From CAYMOV01 sp964392085 (GTDB taxonomy: Bacteria; Oederibacteriota; Muellerivitia; Muellerivitales; Muellerivitaceae): a stretch of DNA of 60,152 bases. The notes beneath the pieces are model-generated. The model worked only from the letters and a program-made list of their open reading frames with translations. It searched no databases and was not told where the DNA came from. The stretch is taken from assembly GCA_964392085.1 (NCBI GenBank), contig CAYMOV010000008.1:1-60152 (forward strand). Direction: 5' to 3'. Numbering within the stretch: position 1 is the first letter of the stretch; every line of letters begins with the position of its first letter. Made by a program: the position numbers and the translations under genes. Below are positions 33,654 to 42,207 of this stretch, piece by piece.

Positions 33654-35282
33654 TTACGCCCCCCCATCCACCAGCTCCATATGCGGCTCGCCGATCCCGG
33701 TCTCATCGGTGTAGACCTGCAGCCACATCTGGGCCGGGCTGGGGTCGCCCTCGCTCACCCTTTGGCAGAACTGGTGGAAATTCTCGTCCCCGTGCTTTTC
33801 TTCCTTGAAGCGTTCCATCAGGCTCCGGAGCACCGAGCCGAGCCGAACCGCGCGGCAGGCCCCCACTTCCCGCCCAATGCGCATGCCGGCGGGGTTCTTG
33901 CCGCCCCCCATGAGGATCTTGTAGCCCGTTTCCTTCATGGCTCCCTCGCCCCAGGAAGCGCCGATCAGGGCCAGGCTTCCCAGTTCGGGGTTGCCGCACT
34001 TGTTGGGGCAGGACGAGACCTTGATGGCGCCCGCCAACTCGCCCGGGTCGAGACCCAGGTCGCCGAGGGCGAAGAACTGGGCCAGGGCCTCGTGCGCCGA
34101 GATGTCCTGGGCGTTGTCGCAGGCCTTCGGGCCCGGGCAGCAGCTCAGGTCCGAGATATACCCGGCGCCGGCCAACCCCAGGCCGAACTGGTTGAGGTCG
34201 TAATGCACCCATTGGAGGTTGGACTCGTGGATCATCGGGATCATGATGTTCTGGCTTTGGGTGAGTCGCAGTTCGCCGTTGGAGAAGTCGCGGGACACCT
34301 TGGCCAGGACCTCCCATTGGGCCGCCGTGACCCACCCGAAGGGGACCCGCACCACCGCCACCAGGTGCTCGCCGTCCTTCTGGGTGAAGACGTTGGTGTC
34401 GAGGAACTTCCGGTATTCCTCCCCCGTGGTCATGGGGATCCCATCCTCCGACGGATCGGAATACTTGGGGGCCGTCGCCTCAACCTTCGGGAAATCGGTC
34501 ACCTTGAACTTGGCCGCCTCGGCCAGGAAAGCCTCAACCCCGATCTCCTCCAGGATGTAGCCCAACCGGGCCCTCGCGTTCCCCTTCGCGAGCTTCTTGG
34601 CGGCCTCCACGATGGAACCCAGGAAGGGCCCCGCCGCGGTCTCGGACACGAAGGCCTTTAACAGGAACGCGGGGCGGGGCTCCTCGCCCAAACGACCGCC
34701 GCCCATCACCTGGTAACCCTTCTCGCCCTTCTCGTTCTCGGTGGCCACCAGGCCCACATCATGTCCCCCGGCGTAGGCGCAATCGTTCCCGCAGGCCGAG
34801 AAGGCCACCTTGAACTTGGCGGGGTAGCCCTTGCCATGTTCCCCCAGCCAGGTTTCCAGGGCGTTCAAAAGCGGTCGCGGATCGAGTTTGGAGTTTTCGC
34901 AGTAAGCCCCCTTCTCGCAAAGGGAGGAGGTGCTCATCCCGGCCCCGGGATGCCGCCAGGTGGAAAGGCCGAAGGAGGCCAAGTCGGCCATGGCCAAGGG
35001 GAGCTTTTCGGCCGCGAAGTCGAAGACCTGGATGTTTTGGCGGGGCGTGATGCGGGCCCGGGCCTCGGCGACCCATTTACGGAGGAAGCCCGCCAAGCCC
35101 TCGGCCTGTTCGGGGCTCATCTGACCGCCCGGGAAACGGAACTTCAGGATCCACCCGCCGTCCCGGGTCACATGGAGACCCCAACAAGCCTTAAAAAGGT
35201 TGGCCTCGTTTTCGGACATGAGTCCGGAGGTATATCGGTCCCAATCCTTCTGGAATTCTTCAATTCGCGGTTGCTCGATCAT
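33654..35282 (-). CDS. Ferredoxin-type nitrite/sulfite reductase, two siroheme/4Fe-4S motif sets
   Basis: Cytosolic six-electron reductase of the NIR_SIR family, 542 residues, pseudo-symmetric. The N-half has RITPRQNIQ (78-85) and a full cluster motif Cx5C...Cx3C at C122, C128, C164 and C168. The C-half has LRLTQSQNI (338-346) and a second full motif at C382, C388, C425 and C429 (CCPGPKAC and SCPNKC). Known assimilatory enzymes keep only the C-terminal set. Nitrite versus sulfite cannot be decided from sequence. A similar gene follows 175 bases upstream on the same strand. Confidence 0.85.
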   Translation of the reverse strand: MIEQPRIEEFQKDWDRYTSGLMSENEANLFKACWGLHVTRDGGWILKFRFPGGQMSPEQAEGLAGFLRKWVAEARARITPRQNIQVFDFAAEKLPLAMADLASFGLSTWRHPGAGMSTSSLCEKGAYCENSKLDPRPLLNALETWLGEHGKGYPAKFKVAFSACGNDCAYAGGHDVGLVATENEKGEKGYQVMGGGRLGEEPRPAFLLKAFVSETAAGPFLGSIVEAAKKLAKGNARARLGYILEEIGVEAFLAEAAKFKVTDFPKVEATAPKYSDPSEDGIPMTTGEEYRKFLDTNVFTQKDGEHLVAVVRVPFGWVTAAQWEVLAKVSRDFSNGELRLTQSQNIMIPMIHESNLQWVHYDLNQFGLGLAGAGYISDLSCCPGPKACDNAQDISAHEALAQFFALGDLGLDPGELAGAIKVSSCPNKCGNPELGSLALIGASWGEGAMKETGYKILMGGGKNPAGMRIGREVGACRAVRLGSVLRSLMERFKEEKHGDENFHQFCQRVSEGDPSPAQMWLQVYTDETGIGEPHMELVDGGA

Positions 35283-35456
35283 GGGTTCCCTCCCCGAGAT
35301 GACGAATTCATAGTAGTCCCCAAACCCGCGACATTACCATGACCCGAGTCACATGGGCTGATCATTGTCCTCAATGGAAACCCGCCATTTGGGCCGGGGT
35401 GGAGGCGTTCCAATCCAACCTAGGCCAGGGTGGCATATACCAAAGGCCAATGGGCC

Positions 35457-37064
35457 TCAGGTTCCGGGTTGAGCCAAGATGGGGGCGCCTTTCGGGGAAG
35501 GGGCGAACCAAGCGCTGGCGGGCGCCGGATCCCCCTGGGAAACCCTAAAACAAAAGTCCTCAAAGGATTCCTCGGGAGGGGATTCCCTCTGGAAATGGGT
35601 GAAAACCTCCAAAACCGCGTCCTCGATCTTATCCGCGGGCCAGGTCCCCACGAACCGCGCCAGTCGCCATCCCGACCCATCGCGTCCGCCGCCCATCCAG
35701 ATCTGGATCGAAAGGGGTTCATGGCCGGAAGGGTGGGCGGGTTCCAAGGCGAAGCCCAAGGCCGCCGTCCCGTGCCGGCCACAGGCATGGGCGCAACCCG
35801 AGAGCCGGACCGCGCCGGTCCAACGCCTTGAGTCGAATGCCCGTCCGGACTGGGACAGCCATTTGCGGAGCGCCGCCGCGGCGTCGAAGCCCGCCCCGCC
35901 GCGGCAATAGGCGGCCCCGGGGCAAGCCGAGGGATCCTCCGGGGAACCCGCACCGGATTCGACCAACCCGGCGGGCAAAAGCAGTTCCAGGGCCTTCACC
36001 GCGCTGGAAGAACGGAGGTGGGTCAGGAGGACGTTCTGTCCCTGGGTCAACCGAAGTTCCCCGCCCCCGCATTGTCCCGCCACATGGGCCAGAAGGGTCC
36101 ATTGGTGCTCGGTCATCCAGCCCCCCGCCACCCGGACGCGAAGGACATTCATCCCTTCCTCCCGGTGGGGGCCCAAAATCGACGAGGCCAAGGACGCCGT
36201 CTCGGTTTCCCCTGGTTTTCCCGGATGGGGCAAGGGGCCGGTTCCGGCCTCTCCTTCCCCCAACACGGCGGCCCCCGTCGGGGGAAGGACCTTTTCCATG
36301 GCCGCCCGGAAGGACGCGACCCCATCGCGGCCGATCCAACCCTTAAGGCCGAAACGATCCTTGGGGGATCCTTTTTCCTGGAAGGTCTTGAGGGCCCAGG
36401 CGAGAAAGTTGGGGGCTTCCCGGAATGGGACGAACGGGTCCAATTCGGTGGCGAGTTGGGGTTGGCGCCCCAGTCCGCCCCCGGCCCAAACCCGGAAACC
36501 CAGTTGGTCGTTCGGCCCTTCCGCGCCGGTGAGCCCCAAGGCATGGGTTTGGGCGGAGGCGCAATCCCGGTGGCAACCCGAGACGGCCATCTTCACGCGG
36601 GCCGGGTAATGGGGGTCGGAGGACCCCAAGTATTCCTCCAGGGCCTTCACCACGGGACGGGGGTCGGAAACCTGGTGGGGGCAGAGGCCCGCGCCTTCGC
36701 AAGTGGTGATGTTCCGGACCACCGCCCCTCCCGTCCGAAGGGAGGTCAGGCCCAGGGCCTCCAAATACTCCAACGCTTGGGGAAGGTCCTCCAGGTGAAG
36801 TCCATAGGCCTGGAGGCATTGGCGGGGAGTGAGGAAAGTCTTGCGGTCGGGGATCCAACGCTGGAGGAAGGCGGCGACGTCGGCGGCTTGGCGGGTGGTG
36901 ATCCGTCCCCCGGGGAACTTGATCCGGACCGAGAAGGTTCCGTCGCTGGACCGGTGGAAACCCACCGGTGCCCGGAATCGGGCGAACTCCTCTTCCGTAA
37001 TCAGGCCTTCCATGAATCGTTGCCAGGCCGACCGGAATTCCGCTACCAAATTGGATTCGCCCAT
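35457..37064 (-). CDS. Second nitrite/sulfite reductase paralog, also with two motif sets
   Basis: 535 residues, same architecture as the next gene. N-half: FLTPRQCLQ, then C122, C128, C164 and C168 (TTCEGAGLC and SGCHRDC). C-half: LRLTQGQNV (337-345), then C381, C387, C424 and C428 (ACPGAAYC and SGCAHAC). The two proteins have N-half cysteines at identical positions but are clearly diverged overall, so this is an old duplication. One may reduce nitrite and the other sulfite, or they may form an alpha/beta pair; neither is shown. The tail is Pro/Ala-rich. Confidence 0.83.
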   Translation of the reverse strand: MGESNLVAEFRSAWQRFMEGLITEEEFARFRAPVGFHRSSDGTFSVRIKFPGGRITTRQAADVAAFLQRWIPDRKTFLTPRQCLQAYGLHLEDLPQALEYLEALGLTSLRTGGAVVRNITTCEGAGLCPHQVSDPRPVVKALEEYLGSSDPHYPARVKMAVSGCHRDCASAQTHALGLTGAEGPNDQLGFRVWAGGGLGRQPQLATELDPFVPFREAPNFLAWALKTFQEKGSPKDRFGLKGWIGRDGVASFRAAMEKVLPPTGAAVLGEGEAGTGPLPHPGKPGETETASLASSILGPHREEGMNVLRVRVAGGWMTEHQWTLLAHVAGQCGGGELRLTQGQNVLLTHLRSSSAVKALELLLPAGLVESGAGSPEDPSACPGAAYCRGGAGFDAAAALRKWLSQSGRAFDSRRWTGAVRLSGCAHACGRHGTAALGFALEPAHPSGHEPLSIQIWMGGGRDGSGWRLARFVGTWPADKIEDAVLEVFTHFQRESPPEESFEDFCFRVSQGDPAPASAWFAPSPKGAPILAQPGT

Positions 37065-37245
37065 GGTTGCCGCCTGAGTTCCGGGATGGTTTCGACGGGG
37101 GAAGATTCCCCCGGGATCAGGTTAGGCCGACCGTGGGTGGAGCTGGCATGACGGCGCTCAATTCGGCTAGGGGAAGTGACGAACGGAAATCAGGGGTTAA
37201 ACGAAGGAAAATAATGGTTAAGCCTCCCAGGGCTTCCCGTTCGGG

Positions 37246-37860
37246 TTAATCGCCCTTTTTCTTGGACCCAACACCCCCGACCCATGCGCCCACCAGGGAG
37301 GCCGCCAGGGTGCAGTTGAGGAGGATCCATAACCGGGAAGTCTCGTTCCAGGTCGTTGGGTTGAGGCTCACCTGGAGGCCCCGGCCCATGAGGGCCCCCA
37401 CGAGACCGGCGGCCAAGGTAAAGAGGGTCAATCGGGCCAAATCGCCAAGCCCCAACTCCGGCCTGCGGGTTCCCCAGAGGGGCGCCAGCCAGGCGATATA
37501 AAGGAAGAGGAACAGGATAGCCGGCACCACCGCGCGGTGGGCCCAAACCCCCAGCAGGTCCAACCGACCGAACGACCAGAAAAGGTAGCCCACCCAAACG
37601 TAGGCCGAGACCAGCAAGCCGACCCAAAGCAGGATCCCCACGGGGAACAGGATGAGCTTCACCAACCCGGGCACCCCCGCGAACTTCCAAAAGGCGAAGA
37701 AGGGGTAGGCCGCCAGGAAGAAGACCGCGTTGTACGTGAAGGGGAGGCTGTAAGGGTCCTGGGCCGGGGCGGTCTGGAGCAGGTGAAACAGGCCGTAGGC
37801 CGCCGCCGCCTCCCAGAAAATCACCCGTCCCACCGGCTTTTGTTTCTCTTTCTCCGCCAT
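37246..37860 (-). CDS. Uncharacterised multi-spanning membrane protein
   Basis: 204 residues with about five to six hydrophobic segments, aromatic-rich (AYVWVGYLFWSFG; FLFLYIAWLAPLWG) and ending in a Lys-rich tail KKKGD. No family recognised. On the same strand as, and about 180 bases upstream of, the second siroheme reductase, so it might share its transcript. No cofactor motif is visible. Confidence 0.6.
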   Translation of the reverse strand: MAEKEKQKPVGRVIFWEAAAAYGLFHLLQTAPAQDPYSLPFTYNAVFFLAAYPFFAFWKFAGVPGLVKLILFPVGILLWVGLLVSAYVWVGYLFWSFGRLDLLGVWAHRAVVPAILFLFLYIAWLAPLWGTRRPELGLGDLARLTLFTLAAGLVGALMGRGLQVSLNPTTWNETSRLWILLNCTLAASLVGAWVGGVGSKKKGD

Positions 37861-37926
37861 ACCCCACCCCTTCTATTCTTAAGTTGATCCGCCCCTACGG
37901 TTGGTTTAAAAGGTTTTTTTCGTTCT

Positions 37927-37957
37927 AGCCAGCGGCCAACGGCTAACGGCCAGCGGC
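37927..37957. repeat. Copy of the GCTAAC/CGGC dispersed short repeat
   Basis: CAGCGGCCAACGGCTAACGG and the following CCAGCGG form 7- to 9-base-period words, the same family as the other copies. It abuts the end of the next gene. Confidence 0.5.
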
Positions 37958-38317
37958 GTCCTTCGTAGTTTTCAGCTTCTCCATTTCCCTCCCGCACTTC
38001 AGGCAAAGATACGTGACCACGAGGCCCCCCCACTCCGGGGCGGGCCTTTCCCCGCGGATCTCCAGGGACTTCCCCCAGGCCCCGCACCAGGAGCAGGTGA
38101 CCTTTTGCCACCGGGGCCGGGTCATCGCCCAAGCGAGGGCCAGGGGCATCCCCAGGAACAACCCGGCCATCCACCTAGCCCAAGCCGCGCCGAAACCCTG
38201 GTGGAGCCAAACCAGGCTCCCACCCATCAAAAGGCCCAGTCCCCAGAGGAGGAAAAACCTCCCCCAAGGGAACGGGTATTCAGGTTGGATTTTCGCTTGG
38301 CCCATGCCCAGCATCAT
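37943..38317 (-). CDS. Membrane protein with C-terminal zinc-ribbon-like motif
   Basis: 124 residues, family not recognised. Two hydrophobic segments (about 20-37 and 47-65) are followed by CSWC (C75, C78) and CLKC (C105, C108), a four-cysteine ribbon likely to bind zinc on the cytosolic side. The last codons (TTKDAAGR) run into a dispersed repeat, so the C-terminus may have been reshaped by it. Function unknown. Confidence 0.6.
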   Translation of the reverse strand: MMLGMGQAKIQPEYPFPWGRFFLLWGLGLLMGGSLVWLHQGFGAAWARWMAGLFLGMPLALAWAMTRPRWQKVTCSWCGAWGKSLEIRGERPAPEWGGLVVTYLCLKCGREMEKLKTTKDAAGR

Positions 38318-38355
38318 AAACCCTAAACAAAGTTAAAACACTGACGGCAACAGTT

Positions 38356-38540
38356 TTGAACCACCAAGTTCACCAAGAACACCAATTTGGAATAATAAGC
38401 ATCAACACTTCTCTCCGCAACTTGGTGATCTTGTCCTATTTGACGCAAGGGTTTATGAAGAAACGATTGACACCAAACCCGAGGTCACCAAGTCGGTTGT
38501 TTTCTTTCATTCAGTTACCTTAGTGACCTTGGTGGTTCAA
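38356..38540. repeat. 185-bp palindromic element with CACCAAG words
   Basis: The ends TTGAACCACCAAG (38356 on) and CTTGGTGGTTCAA (to 38540) are exact inverted copies and the match continues imperfectly for about 22 bases. CACCAAG-type words recur inside in both orientations. There is no reading frame. Structure resembles a small non-autonomous palindromic repeat. The 49051-49145 element has the same design with CACGGAG words. Confidence 0.65.
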
Positions 38541-38560
38541 ATAAGTATTCGTCGTGGCCG

Positions 38561-39808
38561 TTAACTTATTTTCGGTTTTTCGAACGACGACGGCCCGCCG
38601 TCGGGTTTCGGCCCCTGGGCGTCGAGCGAGGAGGCTTTCTCCAGCTTGTGGAAGCCGTAGCGCCTCTTGACGGTATCGGCCGCCTTGAGGAGCGCGTCCT
38701 TCTTGGTGGTGTCCATGGCCTGGAAGAGCCAGCCCGCCTCCTCCCCCGCCGCCTCGAACTTCGACAGGGTGACCCCCAGCAACCGGATCTTCCGGCGGGA
38801 GGAGTAGGCCTCCCGGAACAGGTCTCCGGCGACCTTCGACACCACCGCGTCATCGTTGGTCGGTTCCACGGCCTTGGCGCGGGTCAGGGTCTCGAAATTC
38901 TCGTAGCGGAGCTTGAGGGTGACCGTCCGCGCCTTCTTGCCGATCCGCCTCAACCGATAACAGGACTTCTCCGAGAGCCAGGACAATGTGCGGGCGACTT
39001 CCGCCGGTTCCGAGGTGTCCCGGTCGAAGGTGGTCTCATTGCCGACGCTCTTGGCCTCGTGGGTTTCCACCACCTCGGCGTCGTCCAGGCTCCGGCAGGC
39101 GTCGTGGAACCATTCACCCCCCGACTTGCCGAAGGCGCGGGTCAGTTGGGTCGGGCTGAGGCGCCGCAGGTCCCCGATGGTCTCGATGCCCAGGGCCTTC
39201 ACCTTCGGCAGGGTTTTCTCCCCCAAACCATGGAGCCTTTCGATGGACAGCGGTGCCAGGAACGCCTCCTCCTGGCCAGGGTCCACCACGATGGTTCCCG
39301 GCGAAAACCCAGGGAGCGGTTTGGAATCCGGTTTGACGGTTTTCCCCGCGATCTTGGCGGTGTACTTGTTGCCCGCCACCGCCACCGTGCATTGGAGTTT
39401 GGTTCGGTCGAAGACGGCCTGGCGGATCTTGCCCGCCATGGCCCGTAGGTCGTTGTCGTACATGGCCTCGCACCCGGATAGGTCGAGGAAAAACTCGTCA
39501 ATGGAGGCGTATTCCACGATGGGGGAAAGACGCCGGAGCAGGGCGTAGACCTTGCGGGAATACTTGGAGTAAAGCTTGTGTCGTCCCGGCACGAAGAGGG
39601 CCTGGGGGCAGAGTTTCTCCGCGGTGCGGAGCGGCATGCCGGACCGGACGCCGAAAGCCCGGGCCTCATAAGAGGCCGAACAGGCGACGCCCCGTTCGCC
39701 CTTGCGCCCCCCAACCACGACGGGCTTGCCCACGAGGGTGGGGTCGACCAGCCGTTCGCAGGAGACGAAGAAGGAATTCATGTCGAGATGGGCGATGACT
39801 CGGCTCAT
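38561..39808 (-). CDS. dinB: DNA polymerase IV (Y-family)
   Basis: Error-prone translesion polymerase, 415 residues. Palm motifs LDMNSFFVSCE (8-18) and YASIDEFFLDLSG carry the catalytic acidic residues. A GRKGERGVACSASYEARAFGVRSGMP block, the helix-hairpin region (KTLPKVKALGIETIGDLRRL) and a little-finger domain follow. The ATG giving MSRVIAHLDM is the family start. No LexA box was recognised upstream. No operon partner. Confidence 0.95.
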   Translation of the reverse strand: MSRVIAHLDMNSFFVSCERLVDPTLVGKPVVVGGRKGERGVACSASYEARAFGVRSGMPLRTAEKLCPQALFVPGRHKLYSKYSRKVYALLRRLSPIVEYASIDEFFLDLSGCEAMYDNDLRAMAGKIRQAVFDRTKLQCTVAVAGNKYTAKIAGKTVKPDSKPLPGFSPGTIVVDPGQEEAFLAPLSIERLHGLGEKTLPKVKALGIETIGDLRRLSPTQLTRAFGKSGGEWFHDACRSLDDAEVVETHEAKSVGNETTFDRDTSEPAEVARTLSWLSEKSCYRLRRIGKKARTVTLKLRYENFETLTRAKAVEPTNDDAVVSKVAGDLFREAYSSRRKIRLLGVTLSKFEAAGEEAGWLFQAMDTTKKDALLKAADTVKRRYGFHKLEKASSLDAQGPKPDGGPSSFEKPKIS

Positions 39809-39873
39809 GGCCCTAAGATACACCGTTTCCGAGAAAGCATACAGGGGTATACCTGGCCCCATTCCCATAAAAA

Positions 39874-39901
39874 AAGGCCGGGCCCTGACGGGCCCGGCCT
39901 T
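39874..39901 (-). terminator. Terminator of the cytochrome-porin gene
   Basis: Perfect 12-bp stem AAGGCCGGGCCC/GGGCCCGGCCTT with loop TGAC. On the minus strand it runs into T residues, 20 bases after the stop. Confidence 0.88.
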
Positions 39902-39920
39902 GGATCAAACCAAATTTCTT

Positions 39921-41234
39921 TTAGAACGCCAACCAGGCCAGGATGCCCAGGGTGTTCTCGTTCGACAGGGGCACCTTGTCGGTCGACCCATCGATCTTGT
40001 TGAACTTGCTGTACTGGGCGCTGAACCGGGTGTTGCGCCAGGGCACGTAGACCAACTCGTAGATCGCGCCGATGCTGTCGGGCCGGAAGTCCGCGAACGT
40101 GGAATAGACCGTCCCGTCCTGGGTGCCCTTCATCTCCGAATAGGACGCCACCAAACCGATGGTCCGCCGGAAATAATAGGACGCCGTGACCTTGGTCTGC
40201 TTCAGGTAGGTGGAAGGCAGGTCCACCGAGCCGGTGCCGCCCGCGTACTCGGCGTTCCAGGCCGTGTCCTCGCGCAGCCAAGAAGCCTGCAGGGAAGCCT
40301 GGTGGTCGTCCGTGATGAACTGGTACTGGGCGTCGAAGGCCTTGTCCCTCATGGAGTCGCGGGGCTGTTCGGCCGCCGAGTCGGCCAACTGGGCCTGGTA
40401 CATGCCGTAGGTGCCCACCTCGATGGAGTGGTTGCCGCGTTCTTGGATCAAGGCCACCCGGTAGTAGGGGGCCACGCCCCAGATATTGGTGCCGGTCGGT
40501 AAGCCCTGGGGGGAGGACCGATAACCGGACATTTCGACATAGGCCCAATTATCCAGGTAGGCGTAGACGCCCAACCCGCCCACATTCCCTCCCTCACTCG
40601 CGATGAACGGGGAGGTTGAGGGAGAGGCCTGGAAGGGGCTGGCCGCGTAGGGATATCCCCAGGCCGGCGTGCTGTGCCAGGCGTCCTGCACCGTGGGGTT
40701 GTTGTTGAGTGTGGCGCCCACGAACAAGTCGTTGTCGTGGATCGTGGCCACCTTGCGGGCGTAGCGCAGTTCCATGTTGTCGCCGTGGAACACGCCGGAC
40801 CCGTCGTCATAGGTGATCTGGATGAAGCTCCCCAGGTTCGGCGAGATCTTCCCGGCCAGGAACAGGCTGATCTGGGCCGGAAGGTCCAGGGCACCCCGCT
40901 TGTCGCGGGAGGTCACCGACGTGGTGGTGGTGTTCGAGAAGGCGTCCGTGATCAGGACCATGGCGGACAAAGGCAGGGTCTTGGGCAGGTCCAAGACGGT
41001 GCGCTCCTTCACCTTTTCAACCAGCGTATCCGCGTCCCCCGAGGTGTAGCCGGTCAGCTTGAACCAACGGCCATAAGGGGTCAGCTCCGGGTAGACGGTG
41101 TGGCAGGACGAGCAGGACTTCCCGGTTTGGCGCGAAAAGCTCGGCACCGCACCGGCCGGCATGGCGGAAAGCAATATTACCGTGGAAATCGCCGCGAGAC
41201 ACGCCGATTTCCATTTCCCTGGGGTTTGAGCCAT
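39921..41234 (-). CDS. Fused monoheme cytochrome c - outer-membrane porin, Cyc2-like
   Basis: 437 residues with a signal peptide to about A29. Directly after it lies PSFSRQTGKSCSSCHTVYP with one heme c site CSSCH (41-45), then LTPYGRWFKLTGY. The remaining ~370 residues alternate aromatic and polar residues in many strand-like blocks and end in an aromatic residue (AWLAF), as a large outer-membrane beta-barrel would. This architecture and the N-terminal wording are those of Cyc2/Cyt572-type cytochrome-porins, known as outer-membrane Fe(II) oxidases, with many relatives of unproven substrate. GGGAG precedes the ATG. Monocistronic. Iron oxidation is an inference. Confidence 0.75.
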   Translation of the reverse strand: MAQTPGKWKSACLAAISTVILLSAMPAGAVPSFSRQTGKSCSSCHTVYPELTPYGRWFKLTGYTSGDADTLVEKVKERTVLDLPKTLPLSAMVLITDAFSNTTTTSVTSRDKRGALDLPAQISLFLAGKISPNLGSFIQITYDDGSGVFHGDNMELRYARKVATIHDNDLFVGATLNNNPTVQDAWHSTPAWGYPYAASPFQASPSTSPFIASEGGNVGGLGVYAYLDNWAYVEMSGYRSSPQGLPTGTNIWGVAPYYRVALIQERGNHSIEVGTYGMYQAQLADSAAEQPRDSMRDKAFDAQYQFITDDHQASLQASWLREDTAWNAEYAGGTGSVDLPSTYLKQTKVTASYYFRRTIGLVASYSEMKGTQDGTVYSTFADFRPDSIGAIYELVYVPWRNTRFSAQYSKFNKIDGSTDKVPLSNENTLGILAWLAF

Positions 41235-41453
41235 TTCCTTCTCCCGATGCGTAATGCCCTGAAAACGACCCTCCCGATGGAAGGAACTCGGCGACATTGA
41301 GCGCCTTCATCCGACGTCGGGGGAATCATCCGGGGTTCCCGTAGTCATAACATGTTCTCAAATGGATGAAAATATAAAACACCAAGGACTCAATATGGGT
41401 CATTTTCTCTTTCAGGTCCCCTTCAGCATGGGTAAAGGAGCGACCCGACGGCT

Positions 41454-42077
41454 TTAAAGTGAAAACAGGCCCTCCAATTCGGTTTGGACCTCGGGCTTGA
41501 TGAGGACTCGGGCAGGGAGCCCTCGCGAGGTCCAATCCCGGATCCAAATCGAATGCTGTTCCATTAAAGGACGGACGTCGAGCTCGGAGAAGACCGCCTG
41601 GAGCTTGAGCCTCAGTTTGTCCTCGGGGGGGCGGTTGGCTCCGGTCAGGAGGCGCGCCGCGCCGTCCTGGCAGGCGGCCGTCAGGAGGAAGGTCCCATCC
41701 CCCAAGAAGGAGTAAAGTTCCAGGTTCGTCACCACCTGTTTGAACCCGCCTTTCCCCTCCACCCAATTGACCCAGAGCATCACGGTCATCCCATCGGGCG
41801 AGAGGAACGCGCGGGCGAAGAAGAAGGTCATGGAGGTGTAGGACCAGTCCCCCAACATGACCCAACCCTCGGCCGCGACTTTCGGGGTCAGCTCCGCCTC
41901 CCATTTAGGGGTCAGGCTCAGGGACATCTCGAGGGGGGCTTTTTCCAGGTGGATCCGGGAAAGGCCCGGTTCGGGGGCCTCCGGGAGGGCCACCGGTTTC
42001 TTCCACCCATAACCCCGGGCCCGCGCGTAGAGGGCAAGCGCCACCGCCAGGACGACCAGGTAGAACCAACCGCCCAT
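41454..42077 (-). CDS. Uncharacterised protein with N-terminal membrane anchor
   Basis: 207 residues, family not recognised. One hydrophobic segment (about 3-18) followed by Arg/Gly/Trp residues places most of the chain on one side of the membrane. The soluble part has mixed strand-helix character without cysteines in motifs (one Cys in TAACQDGAAR). AGGAGG lies ten bases before the ATG; a GTG two codons earlier is possible. It is divergent from the radical SAM gene and may share a promoter region with it. Confidence 0.6.
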   Translation of the reverse strand: MGGWFYLVVLAVALALYARARGYGWKKPVALPEAPEPGLSRIHLEKAPLEMSLSLTPKWEAELTPKVAAEGWVMLGDWSYTSMTFFFARAFLSPDGMTVMLWVNWVEGKGGFKQVVTNLELYSFLGDGTFLLTAACQDGAARLLTGANRPPEDKLRLKLQAVFSELDVRPLMEQHSIWIRDWTSRGLPARVLIKPEVQTELEGLFSL

Positions 42078-42207
42078 ACCCACAAGGCCTCCTTGTTTTT
42101 GACCGCCACCGGAATATGATACCCCAGCCCAAATTACAAGCCGGTCGAATCGGAAGTTCCCCTGGGATCGGGGAATCCCGCCGTTCGGTCGGTCCAAAGG
42201 CCCGGTC

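Noticed and set aside
35339..35548. 69-codon plus-strand frame upstream of the first siroheme reductase
   Set aside because: No ribosome site, no family character, and it runs antisense into the second reductase gene.
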